Assembly: GCA_904501735.1 (NCBI GenBank)
Contig: CAJGBY010000002.1
Coordinates: 1-64,000 of the forward strand
Reading direction: 5' to 3'
Source of the DNA: an uncultured Muribaculaceae bacterium
Lineage (GTDB): Bacteria > Bacteroidota > Bacteroidia > Bacteroidales > Muribaculaceae
DNA length: 64,000 nucleotides
The notes under the pieces were generated by a model. That model saw only the letters and a program-made list of their open reading frames with translations. It made no database searches and had not been told where the DNA came from. Numbering within the stretch: the first letter of the stretch is position 1; the number at the start of each line of letters is the position of its first letter. Shown here one piece after another: positions 43,079 through 52,448 of the stretch. Both the position numbers and the translations under genes were made by a program.

Positions 43079-44374
43079 TTATAGTGATACTGAGAACATT
43101 GCCATTATACGATTGTTGTGGTGAGAAGTGTTGTCGAAGTTGTTTCGATTACCCCACAAATATTCCAATCCAGTTTGAATATATTTATTAGGCGACCAAA
43201 TAATATTAGCAACCGCATATTGACCATATTTATACTGATCTCCAAATGAAATGTTTCCCGATTTATAGCTATCCATAGAGTTCCTTACATGGCTGTAGAT
43301 GAGTGTGCTAAATAGTCGTTTAGAGAAATTGTATTGTAGCGCTCCGTATGCACCCCAAGACTTAGTGGCTTGCATTGTGCCATTTTTATCGGCTGATGGA
43401 GTTAGGTCGATGTTTTGACCAAGGTTGTCTTCGATATAGCTTGCAACACCTTTGCCACAAGTGCCCATATAATAGAGTGTGAAATGATCAAATTCTAAGA
43501 TACCGCTTAGCTTTGCACCCCAACCGAAAATATTGTTGTTAGAGTTAGTTTCTATGTTACGATAACTTATGTTGCGAATCACTGAGCTCAATCGAATGTG
43601 AGAGTTCTTGCTCCAACGATATTGAATATAGAGAGGCATATCAGGGAGTCGTTGCGACACTTTATTTGTGTAGTTGTTGGTGGTAATGGAATTGACATTC
43701 TTTTCCAAGCCGACACCAATTTTCATGTTGTTTGGGAATCGATGTTCGTAGTTAACAACAGTATTTGAAAAGTTTGCTGTGCTATTAGGCGATTGAGCAT
43801 CGATAGTGTAAGGAATAGCTGTTTGGTCGCTAAAGAGAGTTGATGTGTAACCGATAGTGAAACCATGATATTTAGCGTAAGCATGATTGATTTTAACACC
43901 GTATTCGTTACCTCCATTATTGAAGATCATAGCAATGTAGACGCCCAATTGATTATCGGTGTCGGGTAGCCCTATGAAGTTGAACGACAATCGACTGCGT
44001 TGTACTGTGAAGTCGAGGTTGCTCTTATTGCCTTTGCTTTCAGCAGTAATGGCTGAAGGTGTGAACGACGATGGAGATTGAAGAGGATTGCCCCAATCGT
44101 AGTTGATTGTTGACTTGAATTGAGCACCAACTGAGAGGTAGAACTTATTCTCTTTGCCTATGATGCTAAATTTAGGTAAATCTTGGTTGTTGGGTGCTGC
44201 AGGTGCGTTATTCACAAGTGTGTTGTAAACATTGGCTGTGGTTTTATGAAGAGTGTCGCCCAACACCACATCAAGGTTTTGATTGGTAGGAGTTGTGGGG
44301 TGAACTTCGGTGTGTTCTTGAGCATTGGCGCATAAAGCTACCAATGAGGTAAGTATTAATGCTGTAGTTTTCAT
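43079..44374 (-). CDS. Outer-membrane porin-like beta-barrel protein
   Basis: This 431-residue protein starts at ATG 44374 (MKTTALILTSLVALCANAQ), with a clear signal peptide; a TTG two codons upstream is less likely. After a Pro/Asn-rich stretch of about 60 residues, many amphipathic strands follow, with repeated aromatic belts (FTLYYMGTCGKG, NIIWSPNKYIQTGLEYLWG), and the end is AMFSVSL. The C-terminal half pattern resembles DcaP/phosphate-porin-type proteins. The substrate is unknown. It is a single-gene unit between terminators. Confidence 0.78.
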   Translation of the reverse strand: MKTTALILTSLVALCANAQEHTEVHPTTPTNQNLDVVLGDTLHKTTANVYNTLVNNAPAAPNNQDLPKFSIIGKENKFYLSVGAQFKSTINYDWGNPLQSPSSFTPSAITAESKGNKSNLDFTVQRSRLSFNFIGLPDTDNQLGVYIAMIFNNGGNEYGVKINHAYAKYHGFTIGYTSTLFSDQTAIPYTIDAQSPNSTANFSNTVVNYEHRFPNNMKIGVGLEKNVNSITTNNYTNKVSQRLPDMPLYIQYRWSKNSHIRLSSVIRNISYRNIETNSNNNIFGWGAKLSGILEFDHFTLYYMGTCGKGVASYIEDNLGQNIDLTPSADKNGTMQATKSWGAYGALQYNFSKRLFSTLIYSHVRNSMDSYKSGNISFGDQYKYGQYAVANIIWSPNKYIQTGLEYLWGNRNNFDNTSHHNNRIMAMFSVSL

Positions 44375-44414
44375 AAACAAATGTTTTAAAATGTTCTGAG
44401 ACTACAACAAACGC

Positions 44415-44455
44415 CAAAAAAAATAGTTCGACAATTAACTTATTGCCGAACTATT
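44415..44455 (-). terminator. Terminator of prs
   Basis: The arms AATAGTTCG (44422-44430) and CGAACTATT (44447-44455) form a hairpin followed on the minus strand by a run of eight T. It lies 28 bases after the prs stop. Confidence 0.85.
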
Positions 44456-44482
44456 GAAGAAATTTTATCTTAATTCTCAGTA

Positions 44483-45424
44483 TTACTTGATAAGATATTG
44501 AGAACTGATAGATTCAAAGTTGTGAATGCGACGAATAGTGTCGGCGAACAAAGGAGCTACACTTAGAATGTTGCACTTAGTACAATCCTTAGTATAAGGA
44601 ATACTGTTAGTGAAAATCATTTCGGTAAGTGGGCTGTTTTGAACGCGTTCAGAAGCAGGGTCGCTCATGATAGCGTGTGAAGCCAATGCGCGAACTGAAC
44701 GAGCACCGTTGTCGATCATAAGTTGAGCTGCCTTGCAGATAGTACCAGCAGTGTCGACCATGTCGTCAACAATGATAACATCCTTATCTTCAACATCGCC
44801 AATGATAGTCATTGTTTCAACGACATTAGCTTTAGCGCGTTGCTTGTGGCAAAGCACAAGAGGAGTGTTGAGATACTTCGCATAAGAATTAGCGCGTTTA
44901 GCACCACCAACATCTGGTGAAGCAATAACCAAGTCTTTCAAGTTGAGAGACTGAATGTAAGGAATGAAGCAAGAAGAAGCATACAAGTGGTCAACTGGCA
45001 CATTGAAGAAACCTTGGATTTGGTCAGCGTGCAAGTCCATTGTGATAAGACGGTCAATACCAGCTGTGCTTAGAAGATCTGCAACAAGTTTTGCTGCGAT
45101 TGAAACGCGTGGTTTGTCCTTGCGATCTTGTCTTGCCCAACCAAAATAAGGCATAACAGCAATTACAGATTTAGCTGATGCGCGCTTAGCAGCGTCAATC
45201 ATCAATAGTAATTCCATAAGGTTGTCGCTGTTAGGGAATGTTGATTGTACAAGGTATACTTCACAACCACGAATTGATTCTTCAAAACAAACTTCAAATT
45301 CGCCATCAGCGAAATATTGAATGTTCATTTTACCCAATTCAATACCTAATTCTTTACAAATTTCTTCAGCCATGTAGCGTGAATTTGTTCCGCTGAAGAC
45401 TTTAATTTGAGGTGAGTTGCTCAT
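44483..45424 (-). CDS. prs: Ribose-phosphate pyrophosphokinase
   Basis: This 313-residue protein makes PRPP from ribose 5-phosphate and ATP for nucleotide, His and Trp synthesis. It shows the flexible-loop motif YFGWARQDRKDKPRVSI, the metal site MDLHADQIQGFF and the PRPP loop DDMVDTAGT. Length matches class I enzymes. It is a single gene with a -7 box upstream and a terminator downstream. Confidence 0.97.
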   Translation of the reverse strand: MSNSPQIKVFSGTNSRYMAEEICKELGIELGKMNIQYFADGEFEVCFEESIRGCEVYLVQSTFPNSDNLMELLLMIDAAKRASAKSVIAVMPYFGWARQDRKDKPRVSIAAKLVADLLSTAGIDRLITMDLHADQIQGFFNVPVDHLYASSCFIPYIQSLNLKDLVIASPDVGGAKRANSYAKYLNTPLVLCHKQRAKANVVETMTIIGDVEDKDVIIVDDMVDTAGTICKAAQLMIDNGARSVRALASHAIMSDPASERVQNSPLTEMIFTNSIPYTKDCTKCNILSVAPLFADTIRRIHNFESISSQYLIK

Positions 45425-45459
45425 AATATGTTATTGTTGGAATATTTTTATATCTTGTG

Positions 45460-45467
45460 CAAATTTA
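45460..45467 (-). promoter_or_regulatory. -7 promoter box of prs
   Basis: The minus strand reads TAAATTTG, 35 bases before the prs ATG. No -33 TTG is clear. Confidence 0.58.
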
Positions 45468-45508
45468 GTACATTTTAGTTGTATTGAAAATCTAAAAGCA
45501 CATTTTTT

Positions 45509-47197
45509 TTACGATTTTTTTGTCTTTCTTGGAGTGAGTTTCCAAATTACCGCGCTAAAGGGCTCAATTTCAGTGTGAAATGGTGTTGACGAAGAAAGTT
45601 TGAATTTACCCTTTTCTCCACTTAAAAGTTCTTTGCCATTGTAATCGCCTTGCATAATCTTGAGATAATCGAATGCGTGCGCAGGAATATTGATGTCGAT
45701 ATCTGCTGCCTCGTCGCCAAAATTTACTGCAATGAGTAGCGTTTCATCTTCAAAATGTCGCAGATATGTGTAATGACGGTGAGGATTGATGTTGTTATAG
45801 TTGACATACATCAAGTCGAAAAACTCGCCATCGCTGATAGCCTTTTCTTTGTTGCACATGGTGAGGATGTGCTTGTAAAGATTGCGAAGTTTAAGTTCTT
45901 CTTCGGTGAGTAGCTTACCGTCGCATTTGCCATTGTTGTACCAACGGTTTACAGTAGGAATGCTCCAATAGTCAAATATTGTGGTGCGACCATCAAGTCC
46001 ACTGAAACCTTCGGCATCGGCAGCTTTTTCGCCCAATTCTTGACCTTGATAAATCATCATAGGTGCGCGGCTAATAGTAGAACATACAACAAGCGATGGA
46101 GAGACGATGTGCGCGTTGCCAGCATATTGTTCGGACGCAAATCGTTGTTCGTCATGATTTTCCAGGAAATTGAGCATGTTGTCGTTAATGCCATCGACAG
46201 TTTGCCAACAATTAGTGATTGATGCTGCCGAAATGTTGCAACATTGAACACCTCTCAATGTGTCGTATAGCGATACTTTGTCGTATAGATAGTCGAAATG
46301 ACCATTATAGATATAATCACGATAGATGTTTACATCGTAAATTTCTGCGATGAATTTGATGTGAGGATATTTTTCCTTTACAAGAGGAATAGCCCAACCC
46401 CAAAATTCAACAGGAACCATGAATACCATGTCGCAACGGAATGCGTCGATGCCCTTTGAAGCCCAAAAACGCAAGATGTTTACCATCTTAAACCAAGTGT
46501 CGGGTATTGGATCGAAATGACGAGAGCCATTGCCATAGTCCACACCATAGTTTAGCTTGACTGTTTCGTACCAATCGTTTACCGATGGAAATGCTGAGAA
46601 ACAATCGTTACCAGTGGCTTTGGCTGGGAACTCAAAATAAGCATCTTTGCCCGAGCCAAGGTCGAAATGAGGTGAGAATACTTGTCGTGTAATATAGTAG
46701 AAATTATTGTTTGGCGCGAACATCATGTTTGGATTGTCGCCTACACCGAAGTCTTCGATGCCTTGAGGTTTTACATCCGAATGATATTGACGAGCCACAT
46801 GGTTAGGGACGAAGTCGATTATTACTTTCATTCCGTTGTCGTGGGTGCGTTTCACGAGTTCTTCAAACTCCTTCATTCTGTTAGGTACATCCTCAGCAAT
46901 GTCGGGGTCGATATCATAATAGTCCTTGATGGCATAAGGGCTGCCCGCGTTGCCTTTCACAACATGAGGATTGTCGGGAATGATGCCATAGGCTGAATAA
47001 TCGGTTTTAGTAGCATGTTCGATAACTCCAGTGTACCACACATGAGTTACACCAAGGTCTTTGATTGATTTGAGTACTTTATTATTGATTTTATTCATTT
47101 TACCCACACCATTTTGCTCAATAGTGCCATTAGGCACGCAAGTGGTGCAAGTGTTGGTGAACAATCTTGGAAATAATTGGTAAATTATGGGTTTCAT
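45509..47197 (-). CDS. Cytosolic alpha-amylase family protein (GH13)
   Basis: This 562-residue GH13 protein has no signal peptide (starts MKPIIYQLFPRLF). Conserved regions: region I DFVPNHVA, region II GIDAFRCD with the nucleophile Asp, region III FIAEIYD with the acid/base Glu, and region IV ENHDEQR. A C-terminal beta domain ends FSAVIWKLTP. It probably hydrolyses or rearranges alpha-glucans inside the cell, such as glycogen or imported maltodextrin. The stretch at 18-45 with a CTTC pair is atypical. It is a single gene with its own -7 box. Confidence 0.88.
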   Translation of the reverse strand: MKPIIYQLFPRLFTNTCTTCVPNGTIEQNGVGKMNKINNKVLKSIKDLGVTHVWYTGVIEHATKTDYSAYGIIPDNPHVVKGNAGSPYAIKDYYDIDPDIAEDVPNRMKEFEELVKRTHDNGMKVIIDFVPNHVARQYHSDVKPQGIEDFGVGDNPNMMFAPNNNFYYITRQVFSPHFDLGSGKDAYFEFPAKATGNDCFSAFPSVNDWYETVKLNYGVDYGNGSRHFDPIPDTWFKMVNILRFWASKGIDAFRCDMVFMVPVEFWGWAIPLVKEKYPHIKFIAEIYDVNIYRDYIYNGHFDYLYDKVSLYDTLRGVQCCNISAASITNCWQTVDGINDNMLNFLENHDEQRFASEQYAGNAHIVSPSLVVCSTISRAPMMIYQGQELGEKAADAEGFSGLDGRTTIFDYWSIPTVNRWYNNGKCDGKLLTEEELKLRNLYKHILTMCNKEKAISDGEFFDLMYVNYNNINPHRHYTYLRHFEDETLLIAVNFGDEAADIDINIPAHAFDYLKIMQGDYNGKELLSGEKGKFKLSSSTPFHTEIEPFSAVIWKLTPRKTKKS

Positions 47198-47224
47198 ATG
47201 AGAAAACTCAATTTTAAAATTTAA

Positions 47225-47473
47225 TTATTTTACAAAGATACAATAATTATCTGTGTATTAAAAATTAAGTTTTGCGATTCTGTAGATAGTGGAACAAAAG
47301 TACAGGCTCTTGATAGTGGCTATAGTTACTCTTTAGACATAAGAACAAAAGAACATATACTTGGTAGTGGATATGGATTTGTATGTGATAAAAAAGGAAA
47401 AGCATTCGATAGAAGACTCGCAGGACTTAACCACTATAATCGTTATCTTCTAAGAATGCCGATGCTAAATTAA
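47225..47473 (+). pseudogene. Start-less reading frame, probable gene remnant
   Basis: In the 381-base gap between the amylase and tsaC genes an open frame of 82 codons runs to TAA at 47471-47473 without a usable start. Its coding-like part (from about 47270) reads CDSVDSGTKVQALDSGYSYS, continues with LGSGYGFVCDKKGKAFDRR and ends LLRMPMLN. The only ATGs are at the very end. It overlaps the amylase promoter. Composition looks coding, so I take it as the 3' end of a lost gene. I do not recognise the family. Confidence 0.5.
47233..47240 (-). promoter_or_regulatory. -7 promoter box of the GH13 gene
   Basis: The minus strand reads TATCTTTG, 36 bases before the ATG. No -33 TTG is evident; that region falls in the gene-remnant sequence. 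Confidence 0.6.
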
Positions 47474-47548
47474 AAAATAAGTTGTTATAAATCATTTTTT
47501 AAAGTTTCTTTTTTGGGTAAAAAAATGGTATGGTATTAAAAAAGATGT

Positions 47549-47556
47549 TATCTTTG
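47549..47556 (+). promoter_or_regulatory. -7 promoter box of the tsaC-fmt unit
   Basis: TATCTTTG lies 22 bases before the ATG of the threonylcarbamoyl-AMP synthase. No -33 TTG lies at the usual distance. Confidence 0.6.
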
Positions 47557-47578
47557 TTATTTGTTAAAGTAATTTAGA

Positions 47579-48142
47579 ATGGAAGAAGATATAAAGAAGT
47601 GTATCGAGGTTCTTAATAAGGGTGGCTTGATACTTTATCCGACTGATACGATATGGGGAATAGGGTGTGATGCTACTAATCCCGATGCTGTGAAGAAGGT
47701 GTACGAATTGAAACGCAGGGAAGATAATAAAGCTATGCTTGTTCTTCTTGATAGCGTAAATAATCTTGACCGCTATGTGCGTGATTTGCCTGAGATAGCA
47801 TACGACTTGATTGATGTTGCGGTGAAGCCTCTCACTATAATTTATGATGGAGGATATAATCTTGCACCCAATTTGCTTGGTGAGAATAATAGTGTGGGCA
47901 TTAGAGTAACACAAGAGAAATTCTCGCAAATGTTGTGTAAGAAATTCCGTCGCCCAATTGTGTCAACATCGGCAAATATTAGTGGTGAACCATCGGCAGC
48001 TATATTTAAAGAGATTTCAAAAGAAATAGTAGATGGCGTGGACTATGTGGTTAATTATCGCCAAAATGACAATAACAGAAATAGTGCATCGAGTATAATC
48101 AAACTTGGTGCTGATGCAACTATAAAAATTTTAAGGAAGTAA
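47579..48142 (+). CDS. tsaC: L-threonylcarbamoyladenylate synthase (Sua5/YrdC family)
   Basis: This 187-residue YrdC-domain protein makes threonylcarbamoyl-AMP for t6A tRNA modification. It shows YPTDTIWGIGCDA, the basic KRREDNKAM patch, and the STSANISGEPSA core. There is no C-terminal Sua5 domain, so it is the short TsaC type. It is the first gene of a plus-strand run; the sugar transferase starts 5 bases later. Confidence 0.93.
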   Translation: MEEDIKKCIEVLNKGGLILYPTDTIWGIGCDATNPDAVKKVYELKRREDNKAMLVLLDSVNNLDRYVRDLPEIAYDLIDVAVKPLTIIYDGGYNLAPNLLGENNSVGIRVTQEKFSQMLCKKFRRPIVSTSANISGEPSAAIFKEISKEIVDGVDYVVNYRQNDNNRNSASSIIKLGADATIKILRK

Positions 48143-48147
48143 GAGCT

Positions 48148-49569
48148 GTGATAAGCATATCTCAACAACGAATGCGATATATACTTGGCGATTTGTTGTC
48201 GTCGGTAGTGGCTTGGACCTCATTTAATGTGGCTCGCTATTATGTGGGCGGTAGGGCATTATATGAGTTTGCGAGTTTGTCGTCGTTTATGACATCGAAG
48301 ATGGTGTTGTTGGGAGAAGTTGTGTTCCCATTGCTTATGCTTGCAGTGTATTGGTTGTCGGGATTCTATAATGAAGTGTTTAGAAAGTCGCATGTGCAAG
48401 ATTTTATAACCACATTTTTCTCGTCGCTCACCAATACGATAATTATATTCTTCATTGCTCTGATTAATGATGTGATACTCGATCATCGAGGCACAAATTA
48501 TGAATTGCTGTTGATTTTGCTATCAATATTGTTTGTGTTTACTTTCGTTGTTCGGTTTTGGATTACAAAAACATCGAATAGTAAATTTGAGACAGGCGAA
48601 TGGAAGTATAATGCAATAGTGATAGGCGCTAATAAGAGCGCCCTAAATTTGGGACATCAATTGAGTGAAAAGGATACTTATTTGAGCTATAATATAGTGG
48701 GATATGTGCCAGTAGAAGGCGAAACTTGTACTGATAATGATGTCCAATTATATAAATTGGATGAATTGGACGCGGTGTGTTCTCAATATGATGTAAAAGA
48801 ACTTATTGTGGTGCCAAGTAATAATCAAGTGGCATCATTGTTGGATATTGTAAAGAGTCTGTACCGTTTAGGCTTACCGATTAAGGTGTCGCCCGATATA
48901 TATACAATTCTTGTGGGAAGAATGCGCTTGTCAAATCTTCGAGGAGAGCCGCTTGTTGATATATCAAGTTGCGGTATGACCGAATTTGAGAAAAATGTGA
49001 AGCGCCTTGCCGACATTGTAAGTTCTTTTATAGCACTAATATTATTGTCTCCATTGTTGCTCATCATAGCCATCTGGGTGAAAATTGATTCAAAAGGCGA
49101 TGTAATCTATAAGCAAGAGCGTGTGGGCTATCATTGCAAGAAATTTACGATATATAAGTTTCGCTCGATGGTTACAAATGCTGAGGCTGACGGTTGCCCA
49201 GCATTATCAAGTGAGAATGATAATAGAATCACCAAACTGGGACAAATTTTGCGCAAGTATCGCATCGATGAGTTGCCTCAATTCTGGAATGTGCTAGTGG
49301 GTGATATGTCGCTTGTAGGTCCACGCCCCGAGCGCCAATATTTTGTCGACCAAATCATAAAAGAAGCACCATTGTATTCATTGTTGTTTCAAGTGCGACC
49401 AGGAATTACTTCTATGGGTATGGTGAAATATGGTTACGCAAAGAATGTACAAGAAATGATCGACCGTTTTCGATATGATTTGTTGTATCTTGAGAATATG
49501 TCGATTGTCAACGATATAAAGATATTAATTTATACAATTAAGATAGTAATAACTGGTAAAGGAATATAA
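48148..49569 (+). CDS. Undecaprenyl-phosphate sugar phosphotransferase (WcaJ/WbaP-like)
   Basis: This 473-residue polyprenyl glycosylphosphotransferase starts at GTG 48148. It has about four N-terminal helices (to about 140), a CoA-binding-like middle domain (about 150-260) and the bacterial sugar-transferase core: a hydrophobic hairpin followed by YKQERVGYHCKKFTIYKFRSM (in part), RKYRIDELPQFWN and SLVGPRPE. It puts the first sugar-phosphate on undecaprenyl phosphate for exopolysaccharide or O-unit synthesis. No other polysaccharide genes are nearby. Confidence 0.9.
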   Translation: MISISQQRMRYILGDLLSSVVAWTSFNVARYYVGGRALYEFASLSSFMTSKMVLLGEVVFPLLMLAVYWLSGFYNEVFRKSHVQDFITTFFSSLTNTIIIFFIALINDVILDHRGTNYELLLILLSILFVFTFVVRFWITKTSNSKFETGEWKYNAIVIGANKSALNLGHQLSEKDTYLSYNIVGYVPVEGETCTDNDVQLYKLDELDAVCSQYDVKELIVVPSNNQVASLLDIVKSLYRLGLPIKVSPDIYTILVGRMRLSNLRGEPLVDISSCGMTEFEKNVKRLADIVSSFIALILLSPLLLIIAIWVKIDSKGDVIYKQERVGYHCKKFTIYKFRSMVTNAEADGCPALSSENDNRITKLGQILRKYRIDELPQFWNVLVGDMSLVGPRPERQYFVDQIIKEAPLYSLLFQVRPGITSMGMVKYGYAKNVQEMIDRFRYDLLYLENMSIVNDIKILIYTIKIVITGKGI

Positions 49570-49578
49570 TAAACCGTT

Positions 49579-51387
49579 ATGCAAAAGTTAGATAATAAAG
49601 AAGGCGGAATCGTGAGCCGATGGTTTATGAATGTGCTTCAATGGCGCGAAAAGCATATCAAAGAAAAAACATTTGTGTTGATGCTTGCATTGGTGGTGGG
49701 TGTAGCAGGTGGATTTGCTGCGTTGCTACTCAAAGATTTGATTCATCACCTGTCGGGATTTTTGACAGCACATATCGAAATTAGTAATTATAACTATAAT
49801 TATCTTATCTATCCTGTAATAGGTATTCTTATTGCAGGCGTGTTTGTGCGCTATGTGGTGCGTGATAATATATCGCATGGTGTGACTCGCGTACTCTATG
49901 CATTGTCGCAGAATAAGAGTCGCTTGAAGCCACATAATATCTATTCGTCGGTGGTAGCCAGTTCGGTAACAATTGGTTTTGGTGGTTCGGTAGGGGCTGA
50001 AAGTCCAATTGTGTATACAGGTGCTGCGATAGGATCAAATTTGGGAAGTTTATTCCGATTGTCGCCTCGTTTGCTTATGCTTTTGGTGGGTTGTGGAGCT
50101 TCTGCCGGTATTGCCGGAATTTTCAAAGCACCAATTGCAGGCATGCTTTTCACTGTAGAGGTGTTGATGATCGACTTAACAGCAGGTTCTGTTATGCCTT
50201 TGATGATTGCATCGGTGGCTGGAGCAACAGTAGCTTATGTATTTACTGGTTATGAATTGGAAGTGTTTTTCACACAAAGCGAACCATTCTACACATCGGG
50301 AATCCCTTATGTGATATTGTTTGGTATTTTCTGTGGCTTTGTATCGTTGTATTTCTCAAAAGTGCTGAATATGATGGAACGCATGTTCGGTAAATTGAAA
50401 AATCCATGGTATAAGTTCATTGTAGGTTCGTTGATATTAAGTACACTTATTTTCTTGTTCCCTCCATTGTATGGTGAAGGTTACCATGTAATGAATCAAA
50501 TGCTCGAAGGCAATCTAACTCAAATATTTGATGGTAGTATTTTTTACGATTATAGAAACAATACTTGGTTGCTTGTAGCTTTCGTGGGATTGATTTTGTT
50601 TACGAAGGCATTTGCAACGAGTGCTACCAATGGAGGTGGCGGTTGTGGTGGTACATTCACTCCTTCGTTGTTTATTGGTTGTTTTGCTGGATTCTTCTTT
50701 ACCTTGCTTATCAATAACCTTGGAGTAATTGATAGCACATTATCGATGAAGAATTATGCGCTAATGGGAATGGCAGGAGTGATGTCAGCAGTAATGAATG
50801 CGCCACTAATGGGTATCTTCCTTGCAGCCGAAATGACTGGTGGATATGAGTTGTTCTTGCCGTTGCTGATTGTGTCGACTATTTCATATGGAACATATAA
50901 GCTATTCTCTCCATATAGTATCTATACACAGCGTCTTGCACAACGCGGTGAGTTGCTAACACATGCTAAAGACCGTAGCGTGCTCACATTGTTGAAGATT
51001 GATAGTGTGATAGAGAAAGATTTCAAAGAAGTACATCCTGATATGACATTGCGTGAAATGTGTGAGGCAATTTCGCAATCTAATCGTAACCTATTCCCAG
51101 TAACCGATGCTAATAATGTGCTTGTGGGAGTGGTGTTGCTTGATGATATTCGCAATATAATGTTCCGTCCCGATTTGTATGACAAGATGCGTGTGCGCAA
51201 GTTTATGTCGGCAATGCCTGCTAAGATAGAAGTGGGTGAATCGATGGATGTGGTGATGAAACTTTTTGACGATACAAAGGCGTGGAATCTACCTGTTGTA
51301 GAACGTGGAAAATATGTAGGTTTCGTATCAAAATCTAAGATTTTCAATTCATATCGTAGAGTATTGAAGCAATATACTTATGAGTAA
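49579..51387 (+). CDS. ClC-family chloride channel/transporter with CBS domains
   Basis: This 602-residue protein has the ClC membrane core (about 25-440) and two CBS domains (about 470-600) that may sense adenine nucleotides. The GREGP-equivalent is GAESP with the external gating Glu at 141. The FIIEEM-equivalent is FTVEVL: E194 is present but the position of the internal proton Glu (E203 in E. coli ClC-ec1) is Val195. PYS near the end of the core keeps the Tyr. By these residues it could be a channel rather than an H+ antiporter. Confidence 0.92.
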   Translation: MQKLDNKEGGIVSRWFMNVLQWREKHIKEKTFVLMLALVVGVAGGFAALLLKDLIHHLSGFLTAHIEISNYNYNYLIYPVIGILIAGVFVRYVVRDNISHGVTRVLYALSQNKSRLKPHNIYSSVVASSVTIGFGGSVGAESPIVYTGAAIGSNLGSLFRLSPRLLMLLVGCGASAGIAGIFKAPIAGMLFTVEVLMIDLTAGSVMPLMIASVAGATVAYVFTGYELEVFFTQSEPFYTSGIPYVILFGIFCGFVSLYFSKVLNMMERMFGKLKNPWYKFIVGSLILSTLIFLFPPLYGEGYHVMNQMLEGNLTQIFDGSIFYDYRNNTWLLVAFVGLILFTKAFATSATNGGGGCGGTFTPSLFIGCFAGFFFTLLINNLGVIDSTLSMKNYALMGMAGVMSAVMNAPLMGIFLAAEMTGGYELFLPLLIVSTISYGTYKLFSPYSIYTQRLAQRGELLTHAKDRSVLTLLKIDSVIEKDFKEVHPDMTLREMCEAISQSNRNLFPVTDANNVLVGVVLLDDIRNIMFRPDLYDKMRVRKFMSAMPAKIEVGESMDVVMKLFDDTKAWNLPVVERGKYVGFVSKSKIFNSYRRVLKQYTYE

Positions 51388-51437
51388 TTGTAAATCGATA
51401 GCAGTAAATATAATATAAGTGATTATTGGATAAAACT

Positions 51438-52391
51438 ATGGGATATACTAAAGAAAGTTTGAAGATAGTGTTCTTTGGAACACCCGATTTTGCAGTAGAA
51501 AGTTTGGATCGCTTGGTGAGCGGTGGCTATAATATAGTGGGGGTTGTAACAATGCCCGACAAGGCAGCAGGACGCGGACATAAGATGTTTCAATCGCCTG
51601 TGAAGGAGTATGCGTTGGCGCATAATCTTAAGTTGATGCAACCAGCAAACTTAAAAGATCCTGAATTCGTTGAAGAATTGCGTAGCCTTAATGCTGATTT
51701 GCAGATAGTGATTGCTTTCAGAATGATGCCTGAGGTAGTGTGGAATATGCCACCACTTGGAACATTCAATTTGCACGCTTCATTGTTGCCAAAATATCGT
51801 GGTGCAGCTCCAATCAACTGGGCGGTGATGAATGGCGACAAGGAGACTGGTGTTACAACTTTCTTCTTGAAACATGAAATTGATACTGGTGATATTATTC
51901 AACAAGAAAAGATTGAAATTGCTGAAACCGATAATGTAGGTGTAGTACACGATCGTTTAATGACTCTTGGCGCGGGAATGGTTGTCGAGACTGTTGATGC
52001 AATTATTGCTGGTACTGTGAAACCAATACCACAAGAAGACTTGCTAAACAAAGATGAAGAACCTACTCCAGCACCAAAGATTTTCAAGGAAACTTGCGAA
52101 ATCGATTTTAAGCGAACAGCGCGTGAAGTTTATAATCATATTCGAGGCTTATCGCCTTATCCAGCTGCATGGACAACAATTAAAGATGCGAATGCTGCTG
52201 AGTTTGCATTGAAGATTTATGAAACTGAGTTGCCAAGTGAAAAAGTGGTGGGTGAGCCAGGTGCAGTGGTGGCTACTAAAGACACTTTGACTTTTGCTTG
52301 TGCAGATGGCTCAATAGAGGTGAAATCTATTCAACTTGCAGGCAAGAAAAGAATGACAACAGCCGAATTCCTTAGAGGATTTAAACTTTAA
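51438..52391 (+). CDS. fmt: Methionyl-tRNA formyltransferase
   Basis: This 317-residue enzyme starts at ATG 51438 (MGYTKESLKIVFFGTPDFA); a TTG four codons upstream is in frame but less likely. It shows the folate-enzyme motif FNLHASLLPKYRGAAPI with catalytic His and the downstream HEIDTGDII, plus the C-terminal OB domain (about 205-317). It formylates initiator Met-tRNA with 10-formyl-THF. It is the last gene of the plus-strand run. Confidence 0.96.
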   Translation: MGYTKESLKIVFFGTPDFAVESLDRLVSGGYNIVGVVTMPDKAAGRGHKMFQSPVKEYALAHNLKLMQPANLKDPEFVEELRSLNADLQIVIAFRMMPEVVWNMPPLGTFNLHASLLPKYRGAAPINWAVMNGDKETGVTTFFLKHEIDTGDIIQQEKIEIAETDNVGVVHDRLMTLGAGMVVETVDAIIAGTVKPIPQEDLLNKDEEPTPAPKIFKETCEIDFKRTAREVYNHIRGLSPYPAAWTTIKDANAAEFALKIYETELPSEKVVGEPGAVVATKDTLTFACADGSIEVKSIQLAGKKRMTTAEFLRGFKL

Positions 52392-52408
52392 AAAGGTAAC
52401 ATAAATGT

Positions 52409-52448
52409 AAACGCCCTAACCATTTGGTTGAGAGCGTTTATTGTTTTT
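52409..52448. terminator. Terminator between fmt and the histidine phosphatase
   Basis: The arms AAACGCCCTAACC and GGTTGAGAGCGTTT pair with one mismatch and one wobble. ATTGTTTTTAA follows on the plus strand, overlapping the end of the convergent gene. Confidence 0.7.
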
